A stretch of 64,000 nucleotides of DNA from Soonwooa sp032062245 (GCF_032062245.1 NZ_DAMBQF010000001.1:124001-188000), one strand, 5' to 3'; counted from the first letter of the stretch, positions 32,874 to 41,823 are shown. Numbers and translations: made by a program. Notes: generated by a model from the sequence alone, not told the origin.

Positions 32874-33679
32874 TTATCCATTATCCGAAAAACTCTCTAA
32901 CGTTGACATTCCACCATCGATGTAGATGCTTGCTCCCGTAATATAATCTGAAAAGTCGCTTGATAAAAATACTGCTAAATTTCCAATATCTTCTGCTTTT
33001 CCGATTCTATTATAAGGCATCAAAGTCATCAATGCATTAAAAGAAGCTTCGTTATCCCATGCCGATTTGTTAATAGGCGTTTAGATGGCTCCCGAACAAA
33101 TATTGTTGATTCGGATTTTATCTTTTCCATATTCCTGAGCCAAAGTTTGCATCAATATTCGCAGGGCACCTTTACTAGAAGCGTATTAGCCTGTCCCGCC
33201 CAAGGAATATTTTCGTGGACACGGCTGATGTTTACGATTTTCCCTAACGAAATAGATTTATCATTCATCCCCCTTTTCAAAAACTCCCGAATCGCCTCGC
33301 GTGCGCACAGAAACTGACCAGTAAGATTAACATCAATTACCTTTTGCCATTGCGCTAAAGTCATATCAATAAATTTTGCGTCTTGTTGTAATCCAGCATT
33401 GTTTACAAGAATTTCAACTGTTCCGTATGTATCAATCGTCTTTTGAAAGATCGCCTAGACTTCAACTTCTTTATTTACATCACATTGACTTAGCATGCCT
33501 TGTTCGCCTTTAACAAAAATATCATCAAGAATGATTTGTGCAGCTTCTTTCGAGTGTTCCGAAGAATGATTAACAATGACAATGGCGCCAGAAGCCGCTA
33601 AACATTTTACAATTCCTTCTCCTATTCCACTTCTAAAACAAGTTACGATTGCAACTTGTCCATTTAGTTTTATTTCCAT
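32874..33679 (-). pseudogene. Decayed short-chain dehydrogenase/reductase (glucose 1-dehydrogenase-like)
   Basis: A full SDR of about 265 residues can be rebuilt, but it has three lesions. There is an in-frame TAG after NKEVEV (about 33456), a one-base deletion near 33186 where NYAS should be (QAN-T instead of QANYAS, removing the catalytic Tyr frame), and an in-frame TAA after CSGAI (33081-33083). The nucleotide-binding motif is also altered (VTCFRSGIG for the usual VTGxxxGIG). The C-terminal part is still recognisable (RIGKAEDIGNLAVFLSSDFSDYITG). Glucose 1-dehydrogenases oxidise glucose with NAD(P). It sits beside a glycosidase, suggesting loss of a sugar pathway. Confidence 0.9.
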
Positions 33680-33864
33680 TTTATGTTTTTTAGAATTCTT
33701 TTTTATCAAAAATCATACGAGAAAATTTAATTTCTTTAAAAAATTTGCCAGATTAAAATAATTTAATTTTAAAAGGAAAAATCTCAAAACCCCGATAAAT
33801 ACTAACAATTGTTAGCTGATTATTTTAAATTATTATTGTGAAATATCATTTAATAACAATAATT

Positions 33865-33893
33865 TATTCTAAAAATGGAAATATTTTAGAATA
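33865..33893. promoter_or_regulatory. Inverted repeat upstream of the met operon promoter (candidate operator)
   Basis: TATTCTAAAA (33865-33874) is mirrored by TTTTAGAATA (33884-33893), a perfect 10-bp repeat with a 9-base spacer. It ends just before the TTG (33899-33901) that serves as the -33 element. A further 14-bp palindrome, CTAACAATTGTTAG, is at 33802-33815. Such symmetry is typical of a dimeric regulator site, but no regulator is known here. Confidence 0.5.
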
Positions 33894-33918
33894 TTTTATT
33901 GAATTATCAAAATTTTCA

Positions 33919-33926
33919 TATATTTG
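33919..33926 (+). promoter_or_regulatory. Met operon promoter -7 element (TATATTTG)
   Basis: TATATTTG is a perfect TAnnTTTG match with TTG at 33899-33901, 17 bases upstream. Transcription would begin near 33932, leaving about 20 bases before the riboswitch P1 stem. Confidence 0.68.
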
Positions 33927-33954
33927 CATTACCGTTCTTTCACATATTGAAAAT

Positions 33955-34056
33955 GTTATCCAGAAAGGTTGAGGGATTAGACCCTATGAAACCTTAGCAA
34001 CCCTTTGCAAAAGCCAAGAAGGTGCTACGTTCTACCAAGATATTTGGACAGATAAC
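33955..34056 (+). ncRNA. SAM-I riboswitch (S-box) ahead of metX
   Basis: P1 is GTTATC (33955-33960) with GATAAC (34051-34056). Between them lie the conserved SAM-I core elements: CAGAAAGGTTGAGGGATTAG, then ACCCTATGAAACC, TTAGCAACC, and the P3/P4 helices ending TACCAAGATA. Binding of S-adenosylmethionine should switch the downstream methionine operon off. Between P1 and the metX ATG there are only 41 bases with no T-tract hairpin, so control may be translational. An AGAGG lies eight bases before the ATG. Confidence 0.93.
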
Positions 34057-34097
34057 AACTGAAGTTCTTTACTCAGCCATTCTTAGAGGCATTTTCA

Positions 34098-35057
34098 ATG
34101 AAAAAAAATATTAAAGCATTGAAAAAAGAACTTTTAACCACAGACATTAAGTACAAATCCTTTTCAGGACAGAATTTTGATATCCCTTTAAGCTACGAAG
34201 TATTCGGGAAAGCCCTAGGCACCGCACCTATCGTATTGGTTAACCACGCTTTGACTGGCAACTCTACAGTGTCTGGCAGCAAAGGTTGGTGGAAAAACAT
34301 AATTGGTCCACAAAAAATAATTTCTACCAAAAAGTATAGTATTATTAGTTTTAACATCCCTGGTAACGGTTACAATGATTTCTTTATCGATAATTATGAA
34401 GATCTCACAACCAAAGATATTGCAGCGATTTTTTTGCAAGGTTTAGAAAATTTAGAAATAAAAACGTTACACAGTATTATTGGTGGTTCGTTAGGAGGTT
34501 CTATCGGTTGGGAAATGCTAGCCATCAACCCTAAAATCAGCGAAAACTTTATCCCAATTGCCTCGGATTACAAAACCCACGATTGGTTACACGCACAATG
34601 TTTGGTTCAAAAATATCTTTTAGACTCACCTGAAAAACCACTAGAAAAAGCAAGAGCACACGCCATGCTTTGCTACAGAACGCCAGAATCGCTTAATGAA
34701 AGATTTGAGGGTAAATTAACAAAAGAAAATACTAGGCGCGAGTCCGAAGATTGGTTAATCTACCACGGAAAAAGTCTCAACGAAAGATTTAGTTTAAAAG
34801 CTTACAAATTGATGAATCATCTTCTGATGACCGTTGATACTAACGAAAAAGTGTTATCCAAAATAAAAGCAAACATTAACCTCATTGCGATTAACACAGA
34901 TTTGTTTTTTCCAGCTTCGGAAATCAAAAAATGTTACGAAAAAATAAAAACACATAAGAAAGATATTTTCTACGACGAAATTGTTTCTATCCACGGCCAC
35001 GACGCATTTTTAATAGAGTATGAACAATTGCAAGAATTATTAAAACCTATTTATTAG
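34098..35057 (+). CDS. metX: MetX-type homoserine O-acetyltransferase (alpha/beta hydrolase)
   Basis: The 319-residue protein has the MetX fold. It has NHALTGNS near residue 50, the nucleophile elbow GGSLGGSIG (Ser131), and a C-terminal HGHDAFLIEY that supplies the catalytic His. MetX acetylates homoserine with acetyl-CoA, the entry to direct-sulfhydrylation methionine synthesis. It is shorter than the usual 350-380 residues, as in many Flavobacteriia homologues. It is the first gene behind the SAM riboswitch and is followed after six bases by the homoserine dehydrogenase gene. Confidence 0.9.
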   Translation: MKKNIKALKKELLTTDIKYKSFSGQNFDIPLSYEVFGKALGTAPIVLVNHALTGNSTVSGSKGWWKNIIGPQKIISTKKYSIISFNIPGNGYNDFFIDNYEDLTTKDIAAIFLQGLENLEIKTLHSIIGGSLGGSIGWEMLAINPKISENFIPIASDYKTHDWLHAQCLVQKYLLDSPEKPLEKARAHAMLCYRTPESLNERFEGKLTKENTRRESEDWLIYHGKSLNERFSLKAYKLMNHLLMTVDTNEKVLSKIKANINLIAINTDLFFPASEIKKCYEKIKTHKKDIFYDEIVSIHGHDAFLIEYEQLQELLKPIY

Positions 35058-35063
35058 AACAAA

Positions 35064-36602
35064 ATGACAGACCAAAATCCAATTAGTATATACAGAAAGA
35101 AAGCTTTAGTCAACTTTGAAGGCAAAGACTTTCTTGGACAAATCGGCATCGACTCTCGAATCTTTACAACACTTAACAAAGGTGGCATCAGCGTTGGGGT
35201 TATTTCTCAACAAGCCATCGAAAATGGTGTTTCAGTTTTGGTTGATGAGAAAGATGCCGAGGACGCCGTGGCATTATTGAAGAAAGAATTCCAAAATGAA
35301 AAAGCAGCTGGCATAGTGAGTAATATTTACAGCATTGACAATCTTTGCGTTCTTGGATTTGTTTCGGAACAAAATGCTAAAATCATGTCGGAACTTCAAC
35401 GCAACAAGATTTATCCTTTGTTGCTTAACCAAGTGTCATCGACTGGTAGAGTTAACATTGTTGTAACTGACAATCAAACCGAAATCACTCAAAATATTAT
35501 TGAAACCGAACTTTTCGGAAAACCTAAAGTTGTTCACTTAGCTTTAATTGGTCACGGAAACGTTGGTTCAACACTTATCGAACAGATTTTAGATTCGGCT
35601 TACGATATTTTGAACAGAAAAAGAATTGATCTTAAAGTCGTTGCGATTTCTAATTCCAAAAAAATGGCTTTAAACAAATCTGGTTTTGGCAGCGATTGGA
35701 GACAAAAAATAAACTATTCGAACACTAAAAGTAATATCTCAGAACTTATCAGTTACACAAAAGAGCACAACTTAGAAAACCTAATTGTTGTGGACAATAC
35801 CGCGAGTCCAGCTTTTGTAAAAAACTATACCAAATTTGTCGAAAACGGTTTTGATGTGGTTTCATCAAATAAAATCTTCAATACTTTACCTATTTCAGAT
35901 TATCGAAATTTCAGAACGCAACTTGCAAAAAATAATAAAAAATATTTATACGAAACCAATGTTGGTGCAGGTTTACCATTAATTGATACGCTTAAATTAC
36001 TGCATTTATCGGGAGAAGATATCACCAGAATAAAAGGGGTTTTCTCAGGAACATTAAGTTATGTCTTCAACCAATTTTCTGTTCGTAATGAGAAATTTTC
36101 AACCATCGTAAAAGAAGCAATGAACAAAGGTTTTACAGAGCCAGATCCGCGCGAAGACCTTTCTGGAAACGATGTTGCAAGAAAACTTTTGATCCTTGCT
36201 CGCGAATTAGATTTAATGAACGAATTCGAAGATATCAATATCAAAAACCTAGTTACAGAACCGCTTCTTCCAATTTCAAAAGACGAATTTTTGACACGAA
36301 TAGATGAGTTGGACGAAACTTTCCAAAAGATAAAAGACGAACAAGAACCCTATCATGTTTTACGTTACGTTGGCGATTTGCATGGCGATTTAAGTCAAGA
36401 CAAAGGCGAACTGGATGTAAAATTAATTTCCGTTCCTGCCAATTCTGCTTTGGGACAATTAAAAGGTTCCGATTCTATTTTTGAAATCTACACAGAAAGT
36501 TACGGCGAAAATCCGATTGTTATTATGGGCGCTGGAGCTGGAGCAAAAGTTACTGCCCGCGGCGTTTTCGGTGATATTTTAAGAGTCAGTGAGACAAAAT
36601 AG
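35064..36602 (+). CDS. hom: Homoserine dehydrogenase with N-terminal aspartokinase-type ACT domains
   Basis: The 512 residues contain two ACT-like segments at about 13-76 and 86-145 (FLGQIGIDSRIFTTLNKGGISVGVISQ resembles the regulatory part of ThrA). A homoserine dehydrogenase follows, with NADP-binding GHGNVG (163-168), the catalytic segment KGVFSGTLSYVFN and GFTEPDPREDLSGNDVARKL. The aspartate-kinase domain expected in front of such ACT domains is missing. The enzyme reduces aspartate semialdehyde to homoserine, the substrate of MetX. The kinase activity must come from another gene. Confidence 0.9.
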   Translation: MTDQNPISIYRKKALVNFEGKDFLGQIGIDSRIFTTLNKGGISVGVISQQAIENGVSVLVDEKDAEDAVALLKKEFQNEKAAGIVSNIYSIDNLCVLGFVSEQNAKIMSELQRNKIYPLLLNQVSSTGRVNIVVTDNQTEITQNIIETELFGKPKVVHLALIGHGNVGSTLIEQILDSAYDILNRKRIDLKVVAISNSKKMALNKSGFGSDWRQKINYSNTKSNISELISYTKEHNLENLIVVDNTASPAFVKNYTKFVENGFDVVSSNKIFNTLPISDYRNFRTQLAKNNKKYLYETNVGAGLPLIDTLKLLHLSGEDITRIKGVFSGTLSYVFNQFSVRNEKFSTIVKEAMNKGFTEPDPREDLSGNDVARKLLILARELDLMNEFEDINIKNLVTEPLLPISKDEFLTRIDELDETFQKIKDEQEPYHVLRYVGDLHGDLSQDKGELDVKLISVPANSALGQLKGSDSIFEIYTESYGENPIVIMGAGAGAKVTARGVFGDILRVSETK

Positions 36603-36607
36603 ATGCT

Positions 36608-36649
36608 AGAATCAAGAATCAAGAGCCAAGAACCAAGAAGCAAGACAAA
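36608..36649. repeat. Heptanucleotide tandem repeat between hom and the PLP-enzyme gene
   Basis: Six 7-base units follow one another: AGAATCA, AGAATCA, AGAGCCA, AGAACCA, AGAAGCA, AGACAAA. They fill most of the 62-bp spacer after the hom stop codon. Confidence 0.8.
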
Positions 36650-36664
36650 TTTAATATTGAAAAA

Positions 36665-37864
36665 ATGTCAGAAAACATACCAACAACCAGCAACCAACAA
36701 CCAACAACCAACTTTGAAACCCTCGCCATCAGAACTCAAACCGAAAGAAGCCAGTTTGATGAGCATTCAACGCCGTTATATTTAACTTCAAGTTTCGTTT
36801 TTGAAGATGCCGAAGATATGCGTGCAAGCTTCGCCGAGGAAAAAGACAAAAACTTATACAGCCGATTTTCGAACCCAAATGTCACCGAATTCATCGATAA
36901 AATCGCATTAATGGAAGGGGCAGAATCGGGCTATGCTTTTGCAACTGGAATGGCGGCAATTTATTCCACTTTCGTGGCATTATTGAATGCGGGCGATCAT
37001 ATTGTGAGCTGTCAATCGGTGTTTGGTTCTACGCATACTTTGTTCACAAAATATTTCCCAAAATGGAATATCGAAACAACCTATTTCAAAGCCGAAGACG
37101 CACAAAATGTCGAAAAATACATCCAACCGAACACCAAAATTTTATATTTAGAAACGCCTACCAATCCCGCAATTGAAGTTTTAGATTTGGAATTTTTCGG
37201 TCAAATTGCAAAGAAGCACAATCTCATTTTTATTGTGGACAATTGCTTTGCGACACCGTATTTACAGAAACCGATAAAGTATGGAGCAGATATCGTCGTA
37301 CATTCCGCAACCAAATTAATCGATGGTCAAGGTCGAGTTTTAGGTGGCGTGGCAGTTGGCAAGGCAGATTTGATTCGTGAAATTTATCTTTTCGCGAGAA
37401 ACACCGGACCTGCGATGTCGCCGTTCAACGCTTGGATTTTGAGCAAAAGTTTGGAAACTCTGGCAATTCGTGTTGAAAAACATTGTGAAAATGCAATCAA
37501 AGTTGCGGAATTTTTAGAATCACATCCAAATGTCGATTTGGTGAAATATCCGTTTTTAAAGTCCCATACAAGTTACGAAATCGCAAAAAAGCAAATGAAA
37601 TTAGGAGGAAATATCGTCGCTTTCGAAATTAAAGGAGGCATCGAAGGCGGTCGCAATTTCCTCAACAAAATCAAGATGTGTTCGCTTTCCGCGAACCTTG
37701 GTGACACGAGGACGATTGTTACGCATCCCGCTTCCACAACGCATTCCAAGCTTTCGGACGAAGAAAGAAATGAAGTCGGAATCACGGCAGGTTTGGTGCG
37801 CTGCTCCGTAGGTTTAGAAAATGTGGACGACATCATTGCGGACTTAAAACAAGCATTAGATTAG
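36665..37864 (+). CDS. metZ: Cys/Met-metabolism PLP enzyme (O-acyl-homoserine sulfhydrylase or cystathionine gamma-synthase type)
   Basis: The 399-residue protein belongs to the Cys/Met-metabolism PLP family. Visible features are TSSFVFEDAEDM, YSRFSNPNV, GMAAIYSTF, ETPTNPAIEVLD and the PLP-lysine segment VVHSATKLIDGQGRVLGG. It ends GLVRCSVGLENVDDIIADLKQAL. In this operon it would convert acyl-homoserine to homocysteine or cystathionine; the closest type appears to be MetZ. Residues 6-16 (PTTSNQQPTTN) are encoded by a heptanucleotide repeat, an unusual and probably disordered N-terminus. Confidence 0.87.
   Translation: MSENIPTTSNQQPTTNFETLAIRTQTERSQFDEHSTPLYLTSSFVFEDAEDMRASFAEEKDKNLYSRFSNPNVTEFIDKIALMEGAESGYAFATGMAAIYSTFVALLNAGDHIVSCQSVFGSTHTLFTKYFPKWNIETTYFKAEDAQNVEKYIQPNTKILYLETPTNPAIEVLDLEFFGQIAKKHNLIFIVDNCFATPYLQKPIKYGADIVVHSATKLIDGQGRVLGGVAVGKADLIREIYLFARNTGPAMSPFNAWILSKSLETLAIRVEKHCENAIKVAEFLESHPNVDLVKYPFLKSHTSYEIAKKQMKLGGNIVAFEIKGGIEGGRNFLNKIKMCSLSANLGDTRTIVTHPASTTHSKLSDEERNEVGITAGLVRCSVGLENVDDIIADLKQALD
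36681..36712 (+). repeat. Heptanucleotide repeat inside the 5' end of the PLP-enzyme gene
   Basis: Units CAACAAC, CAGCAAC, CAACAAC, CAACAAC and a partial CAAC lie just after the start codon and encode a Thr/Asn/Gln/Pro run. Because seven is not a multiple of three, a change of one unit would shift the reading frame. Confidence 0.8.
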
Positions 37865-37866
37865 TT

Positions 37867-38004
37867 TTTTAGGAGCATCAAGATTTCAGCTTCGAAAGAA
37901 AAATTTAACCCGCATTACGCTATATCTTCTTTGATTTAGAAAACGAAAACATAAAAAGAAAGATTAGTAAAAAGCAAAAAAGGATGTCGCTTCAATCGGG
38001 GCTA
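37867..38004. repeat. Dispersed intergenic repeat (copy R3)
   Basis: It begins TTTTAGGAGCATCAAGATTT, has ACGCTATATCTTC in the middle, and ends AAAAAGGATGTCGCTTCAA followed by TCGGGGCTA. The right end and the CGCTATATCTT box are shared with the repeat at 49476. It fills the 177-bp spacer between the PLP-enzyme gene and metH part 1. Confidence 0.8.
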
Positions 38005-38041
38005 AATAGAAAGTTTCCCTCATAATAACAAAACAAAAAAA

Positions 38042-39082
38042 ATGGATACTCAAGATAAAAACCAACTTCAAGAAACAAGAAACCAAGCTTTATACAAAGC
38101 CCTTTGCGAACGAATTCTCGTTTTGGATGGCGCAATGGGAACCATGCTTCAGCGCTATGGTTTCGAGGAAGAAGATTATCGCGGCGAGCGTTTCAAAGAT
38201 TGGAAATCTCCAGTGAAAGGCAACAACGATTTACTGTCTTTAACGCAACCACAAGCTATTGAAGAGGTTCACAGACAATATTTAGAAGCAGGTGCAGATA
38301 TTTTGGAAACCAATACTTTTTCGGGGACAACCATTGCGATGGCAGATTACCACATGGAAGAATTGGTTTACGAATTAAATTACGAATCTGCTAAAATTGC
38401 TCGTAAAGTTTGTGACGAATTTACGGCGCAAAATCCCGACAAACCGAGATTTGTAGCAGGTTCAATTGGACCGACTAATAAAACCGCAAGTTTAAGTCCA
38501 GATGTTAATGACCCTGGATTCCGTGCGATTACATTTGATGAATTAAGAATAGCTTACAAGCAACAAGCAGAAGCTTTGTTAGACGGTGGTTCAGACATTC
38601 TTTTAGTGGAAACCATATTTGACACACTAAATGCAAAAGCGGCACTTTTTGCCATCGACGAAATCGCAGAAGAACGCAACATCCGAATTCCCATCATGGT
38701 TTCAGGAACAATTACTGACGCTTCTGGCCGAACATTGAGTGGACAAACAGCGGAAGCCTTTTTAATTTCGGTGTCGCATTTAGATTTGTTAAGTGTAGGT
38801 TTCAACTGTGCTTTAGGAGCGAAACAGTTGACTCCTTATTTGGAAACCATTTCTAGCAACTCGGAGTTTTTTATTTCGGCGTATCCAAATGCAGGTTTAC
38901 CCAATGCTTTTGGTCAATATGACGAAACTCCCGAACAAATGGCAGCTCAGATTAAAGAATACGTAGACAAAAATCTCATCAATATCATCGGAGGTTGCTG
39001 TGGAACAACGCCGCCACACATAAAAGCCATTGCTGATTTGATGAAAGATTATAAACCGAGAAAAATCAATGTGATAATTTGA
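38042..39082 (+). CDS. metH: Cobalamin-dependent methionine synthase, homocysteine-binding module (separate N-terminal protein)
   Basis: The 346-residue protein is only the first domain of MetH. It has ILVLDGAMGTMLQRYGFEEEDYRG, NTFSGTTIAMADY, and the zinc-binding cysteines in SVGFNCALGAK and NIIGGCCGTTPPHI. It binds and activates homocysteine. The folate, cobalamin and activation domains are encoded by the next gene, 72 bp away. The stop codon lies in a GATAAT-rich repeat stretch. Splitting at this domain border is a known arrangement in Flavobacteriia. Confidence 0.93.
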   Translation: MDTQDKNQLQETRNQALYKALCERILVLDGAMGTMLQRYGFEEEDYRGERFKDWKSPVKGNNDLLSLTQPQAIEEVHRQYLEAGADILETNTFSGTTIAMADYHMEELVYELNYESAKIARKVCDEFTAQNPDKPRFVAGSIGPTNKTASLSPDVNDPGFRAITFDELRIAYKQQAEALLDGGSDILLVETIFDTLNAKAALFAIDEIAEERNIRIPIMVSGTITDASGRTLSGQTAEAFLISVSHLDLLSVGFNCALGAKQLTPYLETISSNSEFFISAYPNAGLPNAFGQYDETPEQMAAQIKEYVDKNLINIIGGCCGTTPPHIKAIADLMKDYKPRKINVII

Positions 39083-39154
39083 TAATGAGTTAATGCGATA
39101 ATTTTTCACAACATTATCTAATTTTCAAATTACCTTATTATCTCAATTTAAAAT
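39083..39154. repeat. Heptad-periodic spacer between the metH parts
   Basis: The spacer before the second metH gene can be read as 7-base units with shared ATTATCT, AATTTTC and AAATTAC character, and GATAAT-type units at its left. Periodicity is visible but degenerate. Confidence 0.45.
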
Positions 39155-41821
39155 ATGAAATATTTAAAACTTAGCGGATTAGAACCGCTCATCATAACAC
39201 CAGAAAGTAACTTTATCAACGTTGGTGAAAGAACCAATGTTGCAGGTTCCAAAAAGTTTCTTCGTTTGATAAAGGAAGAAAAATTTGCGGAAGCTTTGGA
39301 TATTGCCAGAAATCAAGTTGAAGGTGGCGCCCAGATTTTGGATGTCAATTTCGATGATGGATTATTGGACGGAAAAGCCTCCATGGTGAAGTTCCTTAAT
39401 CTTATCGCTTCCGAGCCTGATATTGCTAGAATTCCGATTATGATAGACTCTTCAAAATGGGAAATTTTGGAGGCTGGACTTCAAGTGGTTCAAGGGAAAC
39501 CTGTCGTGAATTCCATTTCGTTGAAAGAAGGTGAAGAAGAATTCATCAAACATGCAAAAGCCATAAAACGTTATGGTGCAGCGGCGATTATCATGGCGTT
39601 TGACGAAGTTGGACAAGCTGATAATTACGAACGACGAATAGAAATCTCGAAGCGTTCGTATGATATTTTGGTGAACAAAGTTGGCTTCCCCGCCGAGGAT
39701 ATTATTTTCGATTTAAATATTTTCCCTGTAGCAACGGGAATGGAAGAACATCGTCGAAATGCAATTGATTTTATTGAAGCAACAAAATGGGTTCGCGAAA
39801 ACCTTCCACATGTTTCGGTGAGTGGTGGCGTTTCCAATGTTTCGTTTTCGTTTCGTGGGAATGATGGTGTGAGAGAAGCGATGCACTCGGTTTTCTTGTA
39901 TCATGCCATCAAAAACGGGATGAATATGGGAATTGTAAATCCAACTATGTTGGCAGTTTACGACGAAATTCCAAAAGAATTATTGGAATTGGTAGAAGAT
40001 GTTATGCTTGATCGTCGAGATGATGCCACTGAAAGACTTCTTGATTATTCTGAAACGCACAAATCAACAAAGAAAGAAAAAGTCGAAGATTTATCTTGGC
40101 GAGAACTTCCTTTGCAAGACCGAATTACACACGCTTTGGTGAAAGGAATCGACCGATTCATCGAGGAAGATGTGGAAATTGCACGTCAGCAAGCAGAAAA
40201 ACCGCTTCACGTTATCGAGATTAATTTGATGACAGGAATGGGCGTCGTTGGTGATCTCTTCGGAAGCGGAAAAATGTTTTTGCCGCAAGTCGTAAAGTCG
40301 GCGCGAGTGATGAAACGCGCAGTTGGGTATCTACAACCATTTATTGAAGCTGCAAAAGATATTAGCAAACCTACTAACGGAAAAGTTTTGATGGCAACTG
40401 TAAAAGGCGATGTTCACGATATTGGAAAAAATATTGTGAGCGTGGTTTTGGGTTGTAACAATTACGAGATCGTGGATTTGGGTGTAATGGTTCCGGCGGA
40501 AAAGATTATTCAGACTGCGATTGATGAAAATGTGGATGTTATTGGTTTGAGTGGTTTGATTACGCCAAGTTTGGACGAAATGGTGCATATCGCCGCAGAA
40601 TTGGAAAGACAAAACCTTGATTTCCCTTTGATGATTGGTGGTGCAACAACTTCCAAAGCGCACACTGCGGTAAAAATTGACCCAAAATATAAAAATACAG
40701 TTATCCATGTTAATGATGCTTCACGAGCGGTTAACGTAGTAAGTTCTTTATTAAATAAGGAAAAATCCAATGTTTATGGTTTGGATTTGAAAAAAGAATA
40801 CGAAGATTTCCGCGAAAAATTCTTGAATCGTCAAGTCGATAAAGAATATGTTTCGATTGAGGAAGCGCGGGAACAAAAGTTTAAAATTGATTGGGAAAAC
40901 GAAAAGATTTCGATTCCAAAAAAATTGGGAATCACGATTATTGAAGACCAAAAATTGGATGATTTAATTGACTTTATCGACTGGTCGCCGTTTTTCAGAA
41001 GTTGGCAGTTGTTTGGAAAATTTCCAGATATTTTGACAGATGAAATAGTTGGCGAACAAGCAACAATACTTTTTGATGAAGCAAAATTAATGCTCAAAAA
41101 AATCCTTGAAGAAAAGAGTTTTAAAGCAAAAGGTATTTTCGGAATTTTCCCTGCGAACGCTAATGAACAAGACGATATTTTGGTGTATGACGAGAATCAA
41201 AATGTAATTTCAACATTCCGAACGTTGAGACAGCAACATAAAAAATCGGCTGGTAAAGAATATTTCGCATTATCCGATTTTGTGGCGCCAAAAAACATCG
41301 GTAAGCAAGATTATTTCGGAGTTTTTTGTGTTTGTACTGGTTTTGGAGCAGACGAATTAGCGAAAGAATACGAAGATAAAAACGACGACTACAACGCAAT
41401 TATGGTGAAAGCTTTGGCTGACCGTTTTGCAGAAGCCTTTGCCGAATATCTGCACAAAAAAGTGAGAACGGAATATTGGGGTTATTCGGAAGACGAAACT
41501 TTGGATAACGAAGATTTGATTAAAGAAAAATATTTAGGAATTCGTCCAGCTCCCGGCTATCCAGCTTGTCCAGACCACTTGGAAAAACTGACGATTTGGG
41601 ATTTATTAAAAGTAGAAGAAAATATCGGCGTTAGCTTGACAGAAAGTTTGGCAATGTGGCCAACAGCAGCGGTTTCGGGATATTATTTTGGAAATCCTAA
41701 ATCTAAATATTTCGGGGTTGGAAAAATTTCGGAAGACCAATTGAAAGATTACGCCGAACGAAAAGATGTGGATATAGAATTTGCAAGAAAATGGTTAGCT
41801 CCGAATCTTTCGGAGGTGTAA
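39155..41821 (+). CDS. metH: Methionine synthase, folate/cobalamin/activation domains (separate C-terminal protein)
   Basis: The 888 residues hold three parts of MetH in order. The pterin-binding methyl-folate domain is about 1-300 (INVGERTNVAGSKKF, GGAQILDVNFDDGLLD). The cobalamin cap and B12 domain is about 310-550, with the His ligand in GDVHDIGKN. The S-adenosylmethionine activation domain is about 560-888 (RPAPGYPACPDH, AMWPTAAVSGYYFG). With the preceding homocysteine module it makes methionine from homocysteine using methyl-tetrahydrofolate and B12. Confidence 0.95.
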   Translation: MKYLKLSGLEPLIITPESNFINVGERTNVAGSKKFLRLIKEEKFAEALDIARNQVEGGAQILDVNFDDGLLDGKASMVKFLNLIASEPDIARIPIMIDSSKWEILEAGLQVVQGKPVVNSISLKEGEEEFIKHAKAIKRYGAAAIIMAFDEVGQADNYERRIEISKRSYDILVNKVGFPAEDIIFDLNIFPVATGMEEHRRNAIDFIEATKWVRENLPHVSVSGGVSNVSFSFRGNDGVREAMHSVFLYHAIKNGMNMGIVNPTMLAVYDEIPKELLELVEDVMLDRRDDATERLLDYSETHKSTKKEKVEDLSWRELPLQDRITHALVKGIDRFIEEDVEIARQQAEKPLHVIEINLMTGMGVVGDLFGSGKMFLPQVVKSARVMKRAVGYLQPFIEAAKDISKPTNGKVLMATVKGDVHDIGKNIVSVVLGCNNYEIVDLGVMVPAEKIIQTAIDENVDVIGLSGLITPSLDEMVHIAAELERQNLDFPLMIGGATTSKAHTAVKIDPKYKNTVIHVNDASRAVNVVSSLLNKEKSNVYGLDLKKEYEDFREKFLNRQVDKEYVSIEEAREQKFKIDWENEKISIPKKLGITIIEDQKLDDLIDFIDWSPFFRSWQLFGKFPDILTDEIVGEQATILFDEAKLMLKKILEEKSFKAKGIFGIFPANANEQDDILVYDENQNVISTFRTLRQQHKKSAGKEYFALSDFVAPKNIGKQDYFGVFCVCTGFGADELAKEYEDKNDDYNAIMVKALADRFAEAFAEYLHKKVRTEYWGYSEDETLDNEDLIKEKYLGIRPAPGYPACPDHLEKLTIWDLLKVEENIGVSLTESLAMWPTAAVSGYYFGNPKSKYFGVGKISEDQLKDYAERKDVDIEFARKWLAPNLSEV

Positions 41822-41823
41822 TG

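Noticed and set aside
33802..33815. The CTAACAATTGTTAG palindrome as a mobile-element end or CRISPR-like repeat
   Set aside because: There is a single copy, no partner end and no spacer array; at most an operator.
36603..36785. 60-codon frame starting directly after the hom stop
   Set aside because: It is composed of repeat DNA and then runs out of frame through metZ; kept only as part of the frame-shift observation.
39083..39154. The metH gene split as a sequencing or frameshift artefact
   Set aside because: Both parts have intact ends at a domain boundary, a real spacer separates them, and the split is known in related bacteria.
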